A stretch of DNA of 49,766 nucleotides from Apostichopus leukothele. Its lineage: Eukaryota > Echinodermata > Holothuroidea > Aspidochirotida > Stichopodidae. A program made the translations under genes and the position numbers. Under the pieces are notes generated by a model. That model had not been told where the DNA came from, did no database searches, and worked only from the letters and a program-made list of their open reading frames with translations. Below are positions 27,248 through 39,309 of the stretch, one piece after another. The stretch is from positions 3,137,281 through 3,187,046 of the forward strand of contig JAAAKB020000008.1 of the NCBI GenBank assembly GCA_010014835.2, given 5' to 3'. Within the stretch, counting starts at the first letter, position 1. The number at the start of each line of letters is the position of its first letter.

Positions 27248-29581
27248 ATAACATCATGGAGCCACGTGAATGTTTTCTTTATTTATTGCAATGTTTATTT
27301 CCCGGGACCAATATATGTACAGTTAACAGAGCTGGTAGGTACTTCCTAAAACTAGTCAACTCCCTACCATGTATAGACTACATATCCTGTACATAAAACG
27401 ATGGTCGGCAAACTAAAGGGGGTCGCGCATAATGTTCCGTTGGGTTGGTGTACGCGTAACGGAGATGGGCCGGTGTTAGCAAATACTGAATCTAGCAGAT
27501 TGAATCGCTTAACATGACGGGAATGTTGGCATCGGTTGTTGCACGTGTATGTCAACCTGTACCGTTAACAGTACCTCGAAAAGCAACACAAAGACAGAAC
27601 AGATATAGTGGCAAAGATTTACAAAATGACAGCTTTTGCAGAAATGACTTTTAAAACTAAGATACCTCCCAAAGAGAAAGAGACTTTTGCGGGGGGCTGT
27701 TTGTGAGGAGTTGTACTTTTGCAAAGATCAGTATCATATTCAGCCACAGATGATGGTTGAATTTGTGTCCCCGTTATTTCTCCCGATACAAAGATAGATC
27801 AAACAGACATTCAAGCTTTCTTTCTCGCCTCTGTTTGTCTTCTCAGATTCCAAAAACTTGTCAAGGTTTCTGTCAGATTTTGTTCTTTACATCTTATCTT
27901 TAAAGGGTGTGAAGACTCGCGCACAAAGAAACGTCTGATGCCGGTAATCAGACATAGTTTCGAATGAGGTGTAACAGAAGTGTTAGACCCAGAAAATACA
28001 CACACAGCTTGCTACCGTCGTTAATTAGACACTAGTGTACAGTCAATACATCCAGCTACGGTCAATACCCACAACACAGTGTACATAGCAGCGATGGACA
28101 TCTCAGGTCCACAAAAAAGATAACAAGGTATCACATTTCATTACTGTCTGCATTTTGTAGCGACAAGCAAAAATCTTCACTTGCAAGCAACGGAAAGTTA
28201 ACTTTTTTTCAGAGGGTGGCACGCTGTTTGGGGCGAGTCTTCAATACCTTTAAGAAATGCATCATTTCTATTTCTCTCGTTCTACTTTGTAATATTCTTG
28301 CCATGGTTGTAAGGCCTTCCAGTCATCGATAAATGCATCGGAAGTGTTTTGCTATGGTTCGATATATCTGACTGTATATCCGGGTATCAAAAATTAAGTT
28401 AGTTTGTCATTGATCCAGTCTTGTCAAAACTGTGCACAAAATAATTTAGTTTGGATCTAATGTAAATGTTTCCATGTCTGTTTGTTTTTAAAGAGAGACA
28501 GTGGCCAAGGTTTATCAATCAAATGGCTGTGGAAAGCTGATGATAGCTGTAAAATATTGTAAATCTGAAATTTCCCAAGTGTTTTCCAAAATATGGATGC
28601 TAAGGAAGTGACTGAAGAGTTACATTGCCTGTCTCTGGATATTTGTTCCTCTGCACTATTAGATCATAGAATAGGAGCAAAATGTGTACATGTGCATTCA
28701 TGCACATATGCAGACCATTGTGTAACGACTATGCAAAAACTGTATATATGATTTATCTATTTCTTAATTATTCAAGAATTAGTGTGTAAATTGATATTAA
28801 ATGTCAGTGGGGTCATTGATTCATGAATGTACCCAGAATGTTATATAGTAAAGTTGTCGGGCATTGGCAACGAAATACAGAGAGCTATCTACAGAGAATG
28901 TGACATTGTATTCACTGCTGAAGGCAACTAATATATTTCATATCAGTCTGGTTGTGGACATTGCAATGAAAGATGTCAATTGATGTAATATTTTAAACTA
29001 GTTCATATATGTGTCAATTTGACTTGGTAAAAGATTTTAGACCATCACAAATCACTGGATGGAATTAAATTTGACCTGTTCTTTCTTTTGAACGAAGGAG
29101 AAGGAACAATTTTTTTAAGTTTGACATTTGGATGAAGAAAGCCCTTTTTATTGGCATGTCAGTGACCACTTTTAGGAAGCATTGGGATCGTGATCCTCTG
29201 GTTTGTGACATTGCTCAGTTAAAGATATGAATTGATATATTAATTCACATTGGTATATATGTTTATTTAAATCAGTATGATTCAATTATAAACATTAATA
29301 GTCGATGTAAATTAATGACTTGTCAATTTAAATTGGTATCACTGATTAGTACTGGTAAATGTTGCATTAAATTGACAAATAAATCAATTTTAATTTAGAC
29401 ATATATACTGCTTTAAATTTGGTACGATGTTCTGTGATACAGATATGTAACTAAACATAAACTGAAGAGCATAAAAAATTGATATGCTTGAAATATTCAA
29501 CGGTCTCATTATTATAATCATTAACGAACATTAAACCTATATATGACATCACACTTATATATATATATTCCATATTATGTA

Positions 29582-29684
29582 GTTTCATCTCTAAAATGAA
29601 ATACACTTTGAAACACAGTTGGACCAATTTATTTACCATCTCTAAAATCAAATATGCTTTGAAGCATAGTTGGACCTTTTTCTT
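29582..29684. repeat. Short direct duplication
   Basis: catctctaaaatgaaatac then ctttgaaacacagttggacc recurs 54 bases later as catctctaaaatcaaatatg then ctttgaagcatagttggacc. Confidence 0.8.
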
Positions 29685-30401
29685 TTGTACATATTGTTTG
29701 TATTTGATTTATATGTATCTAAACTGACCTTTAAATTGTGACTTAACTCTCCTGTTACCTTTCATTCGTTACTTTATTACTTCTCATCCTGCTGATAGTA
29801 ACGCAGGAAAAACTAAATAATTTAAGTCGTGTAACAACATATATGTGTCCATGACACCAGTTGCTTCTAAGACGGAATTTTTGCATTTTGGAGTGTTGGT
29901 CGATGAAGTTTCCCTTGTCACCGGTTGGAAATGTGATCCCGTTTTGCAGTACTTTTCACAATTCTTTTACGAGAATTTCCACGTTTAGCCTCTGAGGACC
30001 CCTCCAGCAATGCATCATTCCGTCTAAATTACGCAGAAAACCCTTTCTTTCGGGAGTTGATTAAACAGCGTTCTGACATCACAGGCCCTTTATTTTCTTT
30101 ACCCACTGTGGAATTTAACTCAAGATATGCAAACGAGAAATGGTGTCAATCACATGCCTGTTTCAATAAAATGGCCCTTGAACCATTTTAGGTTTGGAAG
30201 AAGCATCAATTCCGAAGTACTCTGCTCTTTGTTGGAGGCAGTGATATGAATCTATTCATTTATCCCTACGATATACATATATATTATAAGAGGAGATAAT
30301 TGATAGTTTTAACATTTATCTCTTGTGAAGGAGTCGAAGATTCAATGGAACTTTGATAGTTATTCGAGCAATGTTAAGAACTGTATTGAATGTGAATGAA
30401 C

Positions 30402-30686
30402 ACCAGGTATGTGAATAAATACCAGATATGTGAATGAACACCAGGTATGTGAATAAATACCAGATATGTGAATGAATGCCAGATATATGAATGAATACCA
30501 GATATGTGAATGAATACCAGATATGTGAATGAACACCAGGTATGTGAATAAATACCAGATATGTGAATGAATGCCAGATATGTGAATGAATACCAGATAT
30601 GTGAATGAATACCAGATATGTGAATGAATACCAGATATGTGAATGAATACCAGATATGTGAATGAATGCCAGATATGTGAAAGTAA
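30402..30686. repeat. 19-bp minisatellite, 15 copies
   Basis: Unit accagatatgtgaatgaat with variants (accagg..., gccag..., ...aataaat, ...aatgaac); 15 units fit exactly in 285 bases. The unit lacks stops in all three minus-strand frames, so three overlapping repetitive open frames appear. They have no splice or homology support. Confidence 0.95.
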
Positions 30687-31307
30687 ATAAGGAATGAAAA
30701 GTTGCGAACTGACATTGTACAGCACAGAAATTTGAAGGAACAATAGACATTCAAAAGAATTTAAAAGTGAAAAGGATTTTATTGAGGCTGAAGTGGGATG
30801 CCCAGCAAAATGCTGAAAATTTAGAACAAAACCACATCCTCATAGCACTTTGTATCGCTAATATAGAAGATATGAATTTGATTAATTTGGTGAAATCTTG
30901 TAAATGCACTTAGCAACAGCAGAATGAAATGATGTCACCAGGGCAATTGAGCTCAATATGTCTTTGTTTTTCTTGATAACATTTCAATCATTTATTCACA
31001 GAGGAAAAATTATTTTTTCTAGATAAAGTTCCATTTTTCTGGTGAAAGCCTTTACTGACAGAGAACATTGACAGCTTAGCAAATATTTCCAAATGTGTCA
31101 GGTTTCAGAGGGTAAATCAACAAGCAGATTATAAACTACAGCCTCCTTGGTATTGTAGCATTTTGAAGAGCGGGATGATGCTATGATGACATCACAGACA
31201 GCCAATTGTCTTTCTCTTTTTGATATAATTTGAATATAGTCTGCAACTGGGATTATAAATGAATACATTAGAAATGTGAATTGGTGAACTAGGATTCTGA
31301 ATAACTG

Positions 31308-31560
31308 TTTAAAAGTAGTCTGTATGGGCCCCAAATTATAGCACGCTATCTAATTGATAGAAGTTTTCAAAAGTACTTTCCTGGAGGTCTTTACTCTCCA
31401 ACTTGTTCTCAGACATATTTTAAGGAACACACAAGATGACTGAATGTCCCAGTGAGGAAAAATTTCCTCGAAGGTTGTAAGATAAACAATTTTGACCAAA
31501 GGTGACCATATTTGCATATCTAGCATATTTGGGCCAATACAGCATAACTTTAAAGAAGTG
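31308..31560 (-). repeat. Interspersed repeat, copy 2 (inverted partner at 25581-25835)
   Basis: The reverse complement matches copy 1 over about 250 bases with scattered differences, including accttcgagga, catcttgtgtg and aaagacctccaggaaagtac. It lies downstream of the ZNF318-like gene on its minus strand. Confidence 0.85.
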
Positions 31561-32344
31561 GCCAGAGAAATGAATGGAAAGAAAAATTGAATCATTCTTA
31601 GCCTAGAAATGTGAATAGAGCTGTTACCATAAGAATGAAGAAGATTATCAACAATTTGAATAGATAGTATATTTAAGATAGATTAATAAGTAATGATGGG
31701 AATTACTAGAAACAAAAAGAAATTACTATGTATGTACCAGAAGTATGACAAGTTTAAACTAGCAAAAGGGTAAAGAACAACCTAAATTGAGAAAAAAATT
31801 GCTGAAAATGTGTTGCATGCAGTGCTAGAAATGGGAAGGAGGCATTGCCAATGTTGGACACAACTATATAGTTGCCCTTAAATGTTACTGCCCACTGATG
31901 TACCATAGGTATTGGTATTTTATAAACTTCACATCCCATCTATGCAAACTAGTAACCCTATCCAATCCAAGGTCATATCAATAGACTGAAAAACTAAAGA
32001 AAAAACAAAACATTCTTTGTCAGTGTGCAACTTTGACATCACACCTGTTTGTTTCAAGTTCGCTTTTGGTAGAATGTCAGATAACTTCAACTGTCAATAT
32101 CTCAAAAACGGTACATAGGAATTGAATAAAAATTTCACTAGAATGCTTAGATTATGTTCCTCTTTAACATATCAAAATGCAATTTTGGACCTGGACTATT
32201 CTTTTAACCTGCTGTTGTAAGATCCTGTCCTCACTATTTCATGGGTTCATCTGACAACACAGCTGTGTTTGGTGAGAAAGTAGTCTTGTGGAAGTTAGAA
32301 CCCTCCCTCCCCCACCTCTATCCCCTCCTCCTCCTCCTCCTCCT

Positions 32345-32444
32345 NNNNNNNNNNNNNNNNNNNNNNNNNNNNNNNNNNNNNNNNNNNNNNNNNNNNNNNN
32401 NNNNNNNNNNNNNNNNNNNNNNNNNNNNNNNNNNNNNNNNNNNN
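32345..32444. other. Assembly gap (100 N) inside the ZNF318-like gene
   Basis: Exactly 100 N. The left flank is (CCT)n and the right flank is rich in GGA/GAG on the same strand, so the missing sequence sits in a polypurine/polypyrimidine inverted repeat. Real gap length is unknown and the reading frame cannot be carried across it. Confidence 0.99.
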
Positions 32445-33307
32445 TCTCCTGGTTGCCCAGCAACAGGTGGTGGAGGAGGAGGAGGAGGATTAGGAGGAGG
32501 GGGCGGGGCAGTGGTCTTTCCTGCATCCTTTGCAGCTGCTTCTTGCTTCTCTTTCCCTTTCTCGACCACTACTGGCAATGATCCACTTTTCATCTGCAGA
32601 AAGAGATCCAGTGAGTTCTTCATCTCTTTGTATTTGTCTTCAGTATCTTGCTTTGGCTCTGGTTCTGGCTGGGCCTCCGGTCTGGAAATCACCAGCTTGC
32701 TCTTGGGTCGTTTTCCAATCATAGGAAAACTCTTTGGAGCAGAGACTGGAGGTTTCGACGAAACAGGCGACTTGGTCACTGTGGATTTCGAAGCGGTTGG
32801 CGATGTGCTTGTAGCAGACGCAGTTGTGGAAGTCTTAAGTTTCTTTCCTGAGGCAAATTTAAACTTAAATTTGCTGTCTTTTTTACCATCGTCCATTTCC
32901 TTATCCGATGCATCGGTTACTTTCTCCTCGTCAATCACAACCTCCTCATTCGGCCCCTCCTCCCCCTCGATCCCTTTCTCATCATTTTTATCTTCCTTTT
33001 CTTTCTCTTCCTTCTCTTTCTCTTGATCGAGAGAATCAGATGGTTTTGACGTTCCCAGAGAGGTCTCCTTTGCATCAAACCTTGTCTTCCTACTATAACC
33101 AGGTCTTCTGCCCACGAATGGTAACTTCCTCTTCTGTTGGGGGGTATCTTCCCTGACCTCCTCCTTCTTCTGAGCTTGATCACTGCCGCCCTTCACATCA
33201 TCTGGTTTGTCCTCTTCTGCTTCTGACGAAGAATCTTTTGGTGGATTCACTGATTCTCTCCTTATGCTAAGCTGCTTTTCATAAAATCGGTTCTCGTCTG
33301 TGAATTT
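32445..33307 (-). CDS. ZNF318-like exon 7 (3' end lost in gap)
   Basis: Acceptor CTATAACAG then AAATTCACAGACGAG, phase 0. It opens KFTDENRFYEKQ, matching the vertebrate ZNF318 text just after finger 2 (KYVDENPLYEERR). The exon continues as a Lys/Glu-rich, disordered region with KFKFKFASGKKLK and a Ser/Thr/Ala-rich part, ending in a proline run (NPPPPPPPPVAGQPG) at the gap, roughly residues 1524-1810 of the reconstructed chain. Vertebrate ZNF318 also has a long proline run downstream of its fingers. Left of the gap one frame runs from the G/E-rich repeat to a TGA at 32239, but whether it is coding is unknown. The stop codon is therefore not assigned. Confidence 0.85.
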
Positions 33308-34499
33308 CTGTTATAGATTTAAAAAAAAAACAGCAAACGCAGTAAGTAATATATCTTGCTTGTATAAGTGACTTTTTCCTTGGCAATTTCTTGAATTAGG
33401 GCCCAGCAATACTGACTCATACATAAGCAAAAAGGTTTGAAACCACTCCTAATGTACAGTAAACATAGGTGAAATATCAAATATTACTCCTTGTCACGAT
33501 AATACTTCTTAGTAAGTTCTCTGTGCTACCATATCCTTCTATGCCAGATGATTCCATAAACCTAAAAATAAAATAAAATCAAGAACTGCAAATACAAATG
33601 AAAATACAAACTTTTACTGAGTGTTCAAAACTTATGCAACCCCTCTGGTTTAAAAGTATAGCTGACACCCCCTCACTGATGCTTTTGGCCTACTATGCAA
33701 TTGACAATGTGTATAATTATAGCATGACAGTTTACTCAATGACACAATCGTTAATTCCCACGGTTCCAGACGGTCATTTCTGGTCATGTGCTCCTCCCTC
33801 CACTTGAAACGAGTTGTTTCACTATCGTGGAAAAGACAAACTTTCTGATTTTTGAAGAAAAAAAACAAAAATCGTACATCCACTATCACTCTTGATTAAC
33901 TTGGTGTGTGAGATCTCCCGCAGGGTGACTTCTCACGAAAGAGAAACAAACGTTTTGAGGGGCATTACTCTCAACTAGACAGGCTATTACTTAAAAATAG
34001 ACAGAAAAAGGTCGGGTGGATTATTGGTTCTGTTTTCAACGAAACAAGCACGATTCATGCTATATGGGACAAGAGAAGCAAAGCAAGTCACTGCTCACAC
34101 AAAACAACTGCCTAATATATACTCTTAGGTTTGAGAGCATTCCTGAAAGTGCTTCAGATGTTAGGCAATGGAGACCAAGGTTTGAAAATTTTATACCCAC
34201 AATACATTTACCACAGTCAGACTATATCAACTGTTTCGAACAATTCAATAAAGGACACAGTTTGAAACGTACTGTACCCACTACCCATCTACCACAGTCA
34301 ATACATAGACTGTTTCTAAAAATTTCACACTATACTTGTTTACTAACTGTTCTTACAAGCGGAATGGTGATAAACTTTTCTTATATATTTAGACCAAATA
34401 CATTTCCACTCCATAGTCAGCAAGCAGTGGCACTGTAGGGAATATTTTCTTGAAAATTGAGAATTCTATGTGTCATACCAATTGGTAACCGTCACTTAC

Positions 34500-34618
34500 C
34501 AGGTACTTCAGGTTATGGCTTCTCTGACGAACATGTTCAGAGGCACATAGCACATCACCCAGGAAAATCTTGCACAGCCTGCAGTAAAATGCATTTGTAG
34601 GTACCAGAAGAAGTTCAC
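34500..34618 (-). CDS. ZNF318-like exon 6: second U1-type zinc finger
   Basis: Acceptor TCCTTGCAG|GTGAAC and donor TACCTG|GTAAGT; 119 bases plus one from exon 5 give 40 codons. It reads ELLLVPTNAFYCRLCKIF..., with finger spacing C-x2-C-x12-H-x5-H (about C1496, C1499, H1512, H1518), the U1-C/matrin-type pattern. Vertebrate ZNF318 has the parallel text EFLVPISGFYCQLC at the same place. The finger is intact. Confidence 0.92.
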
Positions 34619-35843
34619 CTGCAAGGAGAAAGGTTTAAAAACATGGCAATGAAGATGGAAATCATGTTTTAAATTTTCTTGTTTTTGTGCTTCTAGATGA
34701 CTTTTTCTCAAACTGCTCCTTCAGTGAGAAAGTCCAATTTGACTCAAATCAAAGTAGTCAATAGAGTTTGGTTGTTTCTGTGAATATCTCGCTCTTCATG
34801 AGGTAGTTTTTCCTTCAGTTTATCTACAGTACAATGAATATGTACCTTCCCATTGTGATGTGAAAAGACTTTTTCATACAAGATGTAGATATTTTCCAGA
34901 TTTATCAGCACTGTCTGTGTATATGTAAATATGTGTAAGTAATTTTGTATCCGATTTCGTTCCGAAATCCACAGAAAGGAGAGGTGTTCAAATGTAGTGT
35001 ATTTCTCAGCCAGACCACTCAAAGGACCAGAAATGAGCTTAATCCATGATGATAAAATGAGAAACCCTTCTATCGCTTTCAGGGTCATTTACCTCAAGTT
35101 TTCCTTCCAGAGATGAGCCTTTTCATCTCACCAGAGCCTAATCTTTTTTCCACAAGAAAGGCAATGCCTTTTTTTTCTCTTTTATCTCTCTCTTTTTTTT
35201 TTAGGCAGCTCATCGTAATGAGACCTTCTTGTGTACAAAAGATAACAGCCTAAGTATATCAAAATGACATTCATTCTGCACAGTGGCGCCATTGTAAACA
35301 AGCTGATGAACACTGTTTCACAGAGGGCTACAAAACTGGTGCCACCACAGAATCCTGTTGAAGAGTGCTGAGAAGTAAAACAAACAAACAATTCACAATT
35401 TCTGTTCTCTTCTAAGCATATATGCTTACAAGAAGCCCTTTCTAAAGTATGCCAAAATAGACATTGACAAGGAATGATGCAATAACATCGACCTTTAGTA
35501 AAGCCTATATGGTTAGGTTCTGCATGCCCTACTGAGACGATTTTAACACCAAGCTAAGACAAGTTCAGTTCCATTTTGTGACCGGCATGCAGTTTCTTAC
35601 CTGACAACTCTCCATGTCAAAGTAGATATAAGCAGTTGAAACGATCACTATAATTAGCACAATTCAAAAAGATATATATGCGTACAGATGTTACACAAAA
35701 TATTTCATACCGTATCCCAAAAAAAATAATAAAAAATAGCTCCACATATTACAGAGCACACTGATAAGGACGAAACAGTACCCTCTCTGAACCTACAGTA
35801 AATAAACTTGTTACTCGTCACAATCCTTCCTACCAAATCTTAC

Positions 35844-35946
35844 CCTTAAAGGGAGTCTGAATGGTACTTGAAGAAGATGTTGAGGGTGCAGGTTTCTTTT
35901 CTTGCGGACTCATAGTCTTCCATGGTCTGTCATGGGGATCACAATT
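35844..35946 (-). CDS. ZNF318-like exon 5: linker between fingers
   Basis: Acceptor CTATCAG|AATTGT, donor TTTAAGG|GTAAGA (phase 1). It reads NCDPHDRPWKTM, then a Ser/Thr-rich linker ending TPFKG. In vertebrates finger 1 is followed by LDPYNRPW, so DPxxRPW fixes the identity. It is a 103-base exon with no start or stop, found by homology. Confidence 0.9.
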
Positions 35947-37826
35947 CTGATAGCAGAAGCAAACAATGACTTTGTGAATAACATAACAAGTAGAGGTTCT
36001 ACTTCCAACACATCTGGTTTCTACACGGAGAATATGTGTGTATGTGCATGGGTGGGTGTGTGTGTGTAAGAAGGGTCAGGCCCTCTTTATTGCATATATC
36101 CTTTTAATTACTGTCACAAGATTGTCCAAAACAACGAGTTGTTCTTCCTCTATACTATATAACAAGGTCATACATTGTTCATGTACGCCACTGTGACTTG
36201 TGTTGCTATTATACATTGAATCGTGTCGTCTGCTACTCTATCATATATATACATTGCGTACAGCCCTGATATATCGTATCCTGACCCTGAGTTCATAATC
36301 AACAGTTCACATACTAAAATGAAAACAGAAATTGTAGCATGGCTGAACATCGTGATTAACCATTGACAAATTAAAGACAAACCTAAGTCCAAGGCTCCCT
36401 TTGTTACATCATCAGGACAGTGGCAGCTGTGTGATTATGACATTATAAGATGTTAACAGAATATACATGTAACCTGGAATTATTAGAGTTCAGTACCACC
36501 ACTAAACACATCACATGATCCACCATGAGTGGTATACAGCTTCTCTCTTTACCCTTTTGCTCATCTTCATTTAACCAACAGCTTTAATATGTCAAAAGTC
36601 ACTCAACCCTCTGTACAGTGGATTCATGTGTGTGCATTGTAAATCCTTTTGTCATAATTAGCGCAGAGCAGATCATTAACAAGTGACAGACTTTCACTCT
36701 TTACAAGTACCACAAATAGGTTCATAAAAACTAATTCAACTAAGCACTAAACAATAAGGACTATTATGTAAATTAAGTTTTAGTTACTGCAAAATCAAAA
36801 GTAAGCATACTGTGAAGTCTGTATCATGAAGTACATGGAGTGTAAATCTGAAGTTCTCGGTATCCCCCGGCCTGTCAAACAATCGTTATATTTAATGAGG
36901 AAGTACATGAGGGGAAAACCCTCTTCAAAGTTATAAATATTCCCCATCATCAGTTGAAACCTTTAAAGATTAGGACAAACTTTACAACTAACCAACACAC
37001 TTATTGTCTCATTTTGATAAAATTGGAGCAACCTCACCGCACCAAAAACATACTAGGCAATGTAAGCCGTTGATACTGTGACTAATGCATCAGCCTCATC
37101 GACTGAACAGAGGTGTAGTGCATTAAAAAGTTTGCAAGACTCACAAAGTGTTCCCTCATAGGACTAGATTCATAGCACAGAACCGTTGTAGAACTGAAAT
37201 GTGTACACTGTAGTGGAATATTCCCATTGGTGTACATGCTGTACTTTTACTATTGAAAAGATCTTTTGCAAAGAGTGTCAAAATTTCGGGACAGAACCGC
37301 AAACTACAGTAACTCTAAAAAGTTCAGCAACGCACTAACAGGAGGAGGATTGCTACTTGTGGCACAATCGATGTCTAAAGTACAGTACATATGTTAACAC
37401 ATATTTCTTCCAAAATTTAGCCAGAAACATTTTCACTTTCAATACAACAGAGGACTTGTATGAGCAGTTTGCCAACTGTATACATACAAAGAGGTCACAT
37501 GAACTGTTGGGTGTGAACAGGCTACCTACTGTACAACCACAAATGTCGCTGCAGCAATGAAAACTAAGAATACAATCAACTGTCAATTTCCAGCCTCTGT
37601 GATAAATAAGTACTTATAGTTCATATTGGTAATGCAATCAACTGAAATTTCCCTTAATATGTTCACTGTACACCAAACTACACTGTAAAAAATTGCACTG
37701 AAGTTTGACCTGGTTTAAATAAGCTTAAATAAGAGTTTCTGCCACAAGTTTTAGTTAATTTAATGCAGGTGTGTCTTAACTAAAAATTTCAAGTTGTGGT
37801 AACAGAGTTGTTGATTTTTCTCTTAC

Positions 37827-38006
37827 CTTCATGTGTTTCTTGCTGTGAAGATGGATAAGGAATCCATTAATATCAGACAGGACCTTATTACAGTACATGC
37901 ACCAGTGGTCTCCAGAGTCAAAGTACACAAAATTAAAGCGCGACTTTCCTTCGGGTGGCTCCCTCTCTTTTTCTCGCTGCCTTCCTCTTTCTGAACTAGC
38001 AGAAGA
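37827..38006 (-). CDS. ZNF318-like exon 4: first U1-type zinc finger
   Basis: Acceptor TTTCAG|TCTTCT, donor CACATGAAG|GTAAGA; 180 bases, phase 0 on both sides. It encodes a basic/acidic run (RGRQREKEREPPEG), then FVYFDSGDHWCMYCNKVL and a finger with C-x2-C-x12-H-x5-H spacing (about C1425, C1428, H1441, H1447) ending HSKKHMK. The vertebrate counterpart reads YYDAGNHWCKDC...HNKKH. Such fingers usually bind RNA or structured nucleic acid in nuclear proteins. Confidence 0.93.
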
Positions 38007-39309
38007 CTGAAAGATTCAGAAATTGGTCACGACACATTGGAATATATATGGAGAACTGTCCACTATTTAATAAGGTAACAAAAAGCATCTATGTTCCTGC
38101 TCAAGCCTGGACCTAAACCTCTTCCGACTGTTAACATTCTATCTTATCTACTTTTCTGTCTTATCTACATCCTGACAACTGTATCAAAGGCACTAGCCTT
38201 GCAGAAGCTTAACATTCAATATGGGATAACTTACTCTGATAAAATGAAACTCTAAACAGAAGTTTAGTTTAAGTAAAGCAGTAATTAAACTCCTATTCTC
38301 CAAAATCTTATATTTCTTTTTTTCTTTCGTTTTTTGTCATGTTGGAAGAAACAACTGTAAGCTCTATAATAAGCTTTTTTTCCCCTCTTATTTCTAATAC
38401 AACTCTAATCCTACAAAAGGTGTAGCACATCATATACAGATATGAAATAATCTACTGATAGAAATATTACCACTTAATAGTATATACTGTATGCTGAATT
38501 TTCCAATCCTACTGTATTACAAACTTTCACCAGCCATGGCTGATATCAGCAGTTTTTGCTTGTTCTGTTCTGTCCACCAGAGCTACACTTTTGAATGTTG
38601 AGTATAAAGGGACCAGAATTAACTTACAGTAAGCTTATCACTCTCAGATCATTTACTGCACATCAAAATTGTTAGGAAACCAACGTTCCCCTTTGGACAA
38701 CCTGCAATATAGTTTACTGTACATAACAGCCATTGAACATTCTGGCTTATAACGATATAACTTATGATCAAATCCACTGCTTCTACTCGAATTTATGTAA
38801 TTTTGATATCAAAAAACTGTTTACAGATCAATAGTACTGATACTGTATGTATTAACTGAGCTTGAAAACATACCATCATCTTGATTTCCACAGTATATAT
38901 ATGAGAGATTCTTCATAAGTACCTAGCATAGATGGACCTCTGGGAGAGGAATTTTATTTAATTATTTTTGTTTTGTTTCTTCCTGTTTATTATTCTAATA
39001 TTTCTCTCGACGTACGCAATAAAACACATACTAAAGGAAGGCATCCAATGTTCTTAGTAACTTAATTGTACAACTGACAAGTACTGTCATGTATGCACAG
39101 CCTAATCATATTTCGTACAATTATTCTACCCGTTCACAGAATCCTACAAAGCTTTAAGATATCACAAATCACTTCCTAAACTACATATATACTTAAACTT
39201 ACTTACTATACATAATTGAACGGAATCATGATCCTCTCGGTTTGCTTAAAAACATATTTGCTTTCACCAATATCTACATACATATATATATAAATCGATT
39301 CCAATTTAC

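Larger units (their letters stand above)
20700..32200. other. Gene-poor intergenic region
   Basis: Outside the repeats listed separately, I find no exon with a recognisable domain, no tRNA and no transposase or reverse-transcriptase motif. A locally GC-richer patch near 27415-27550 has CpGs but no evident gene. Small regulatory RNAs or lineage-specific exons could be missed. Confidence 0.45.

Noticed and set aside
27364-28005. Several short minus-strand frames in a locally GC-richer patch
   Set aside because: Looked for a first exon or CpG promoter; found no conserved peptide or convincing donor.
30316-30754. Three overlapping minus-strand open frames of 126-144 codons with HSHIWYSFTY-type repeats
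   Set aside because: All arise from the stop-free 19-bp minisatellite; no splice sites, homology or codon bias support translation.
32241-33026. 261-codon plus-strand frame spanning the N gap
   Set aside because: Antisense to exon 7 of the ZNF318-like gene and artificially joined through 100 N.
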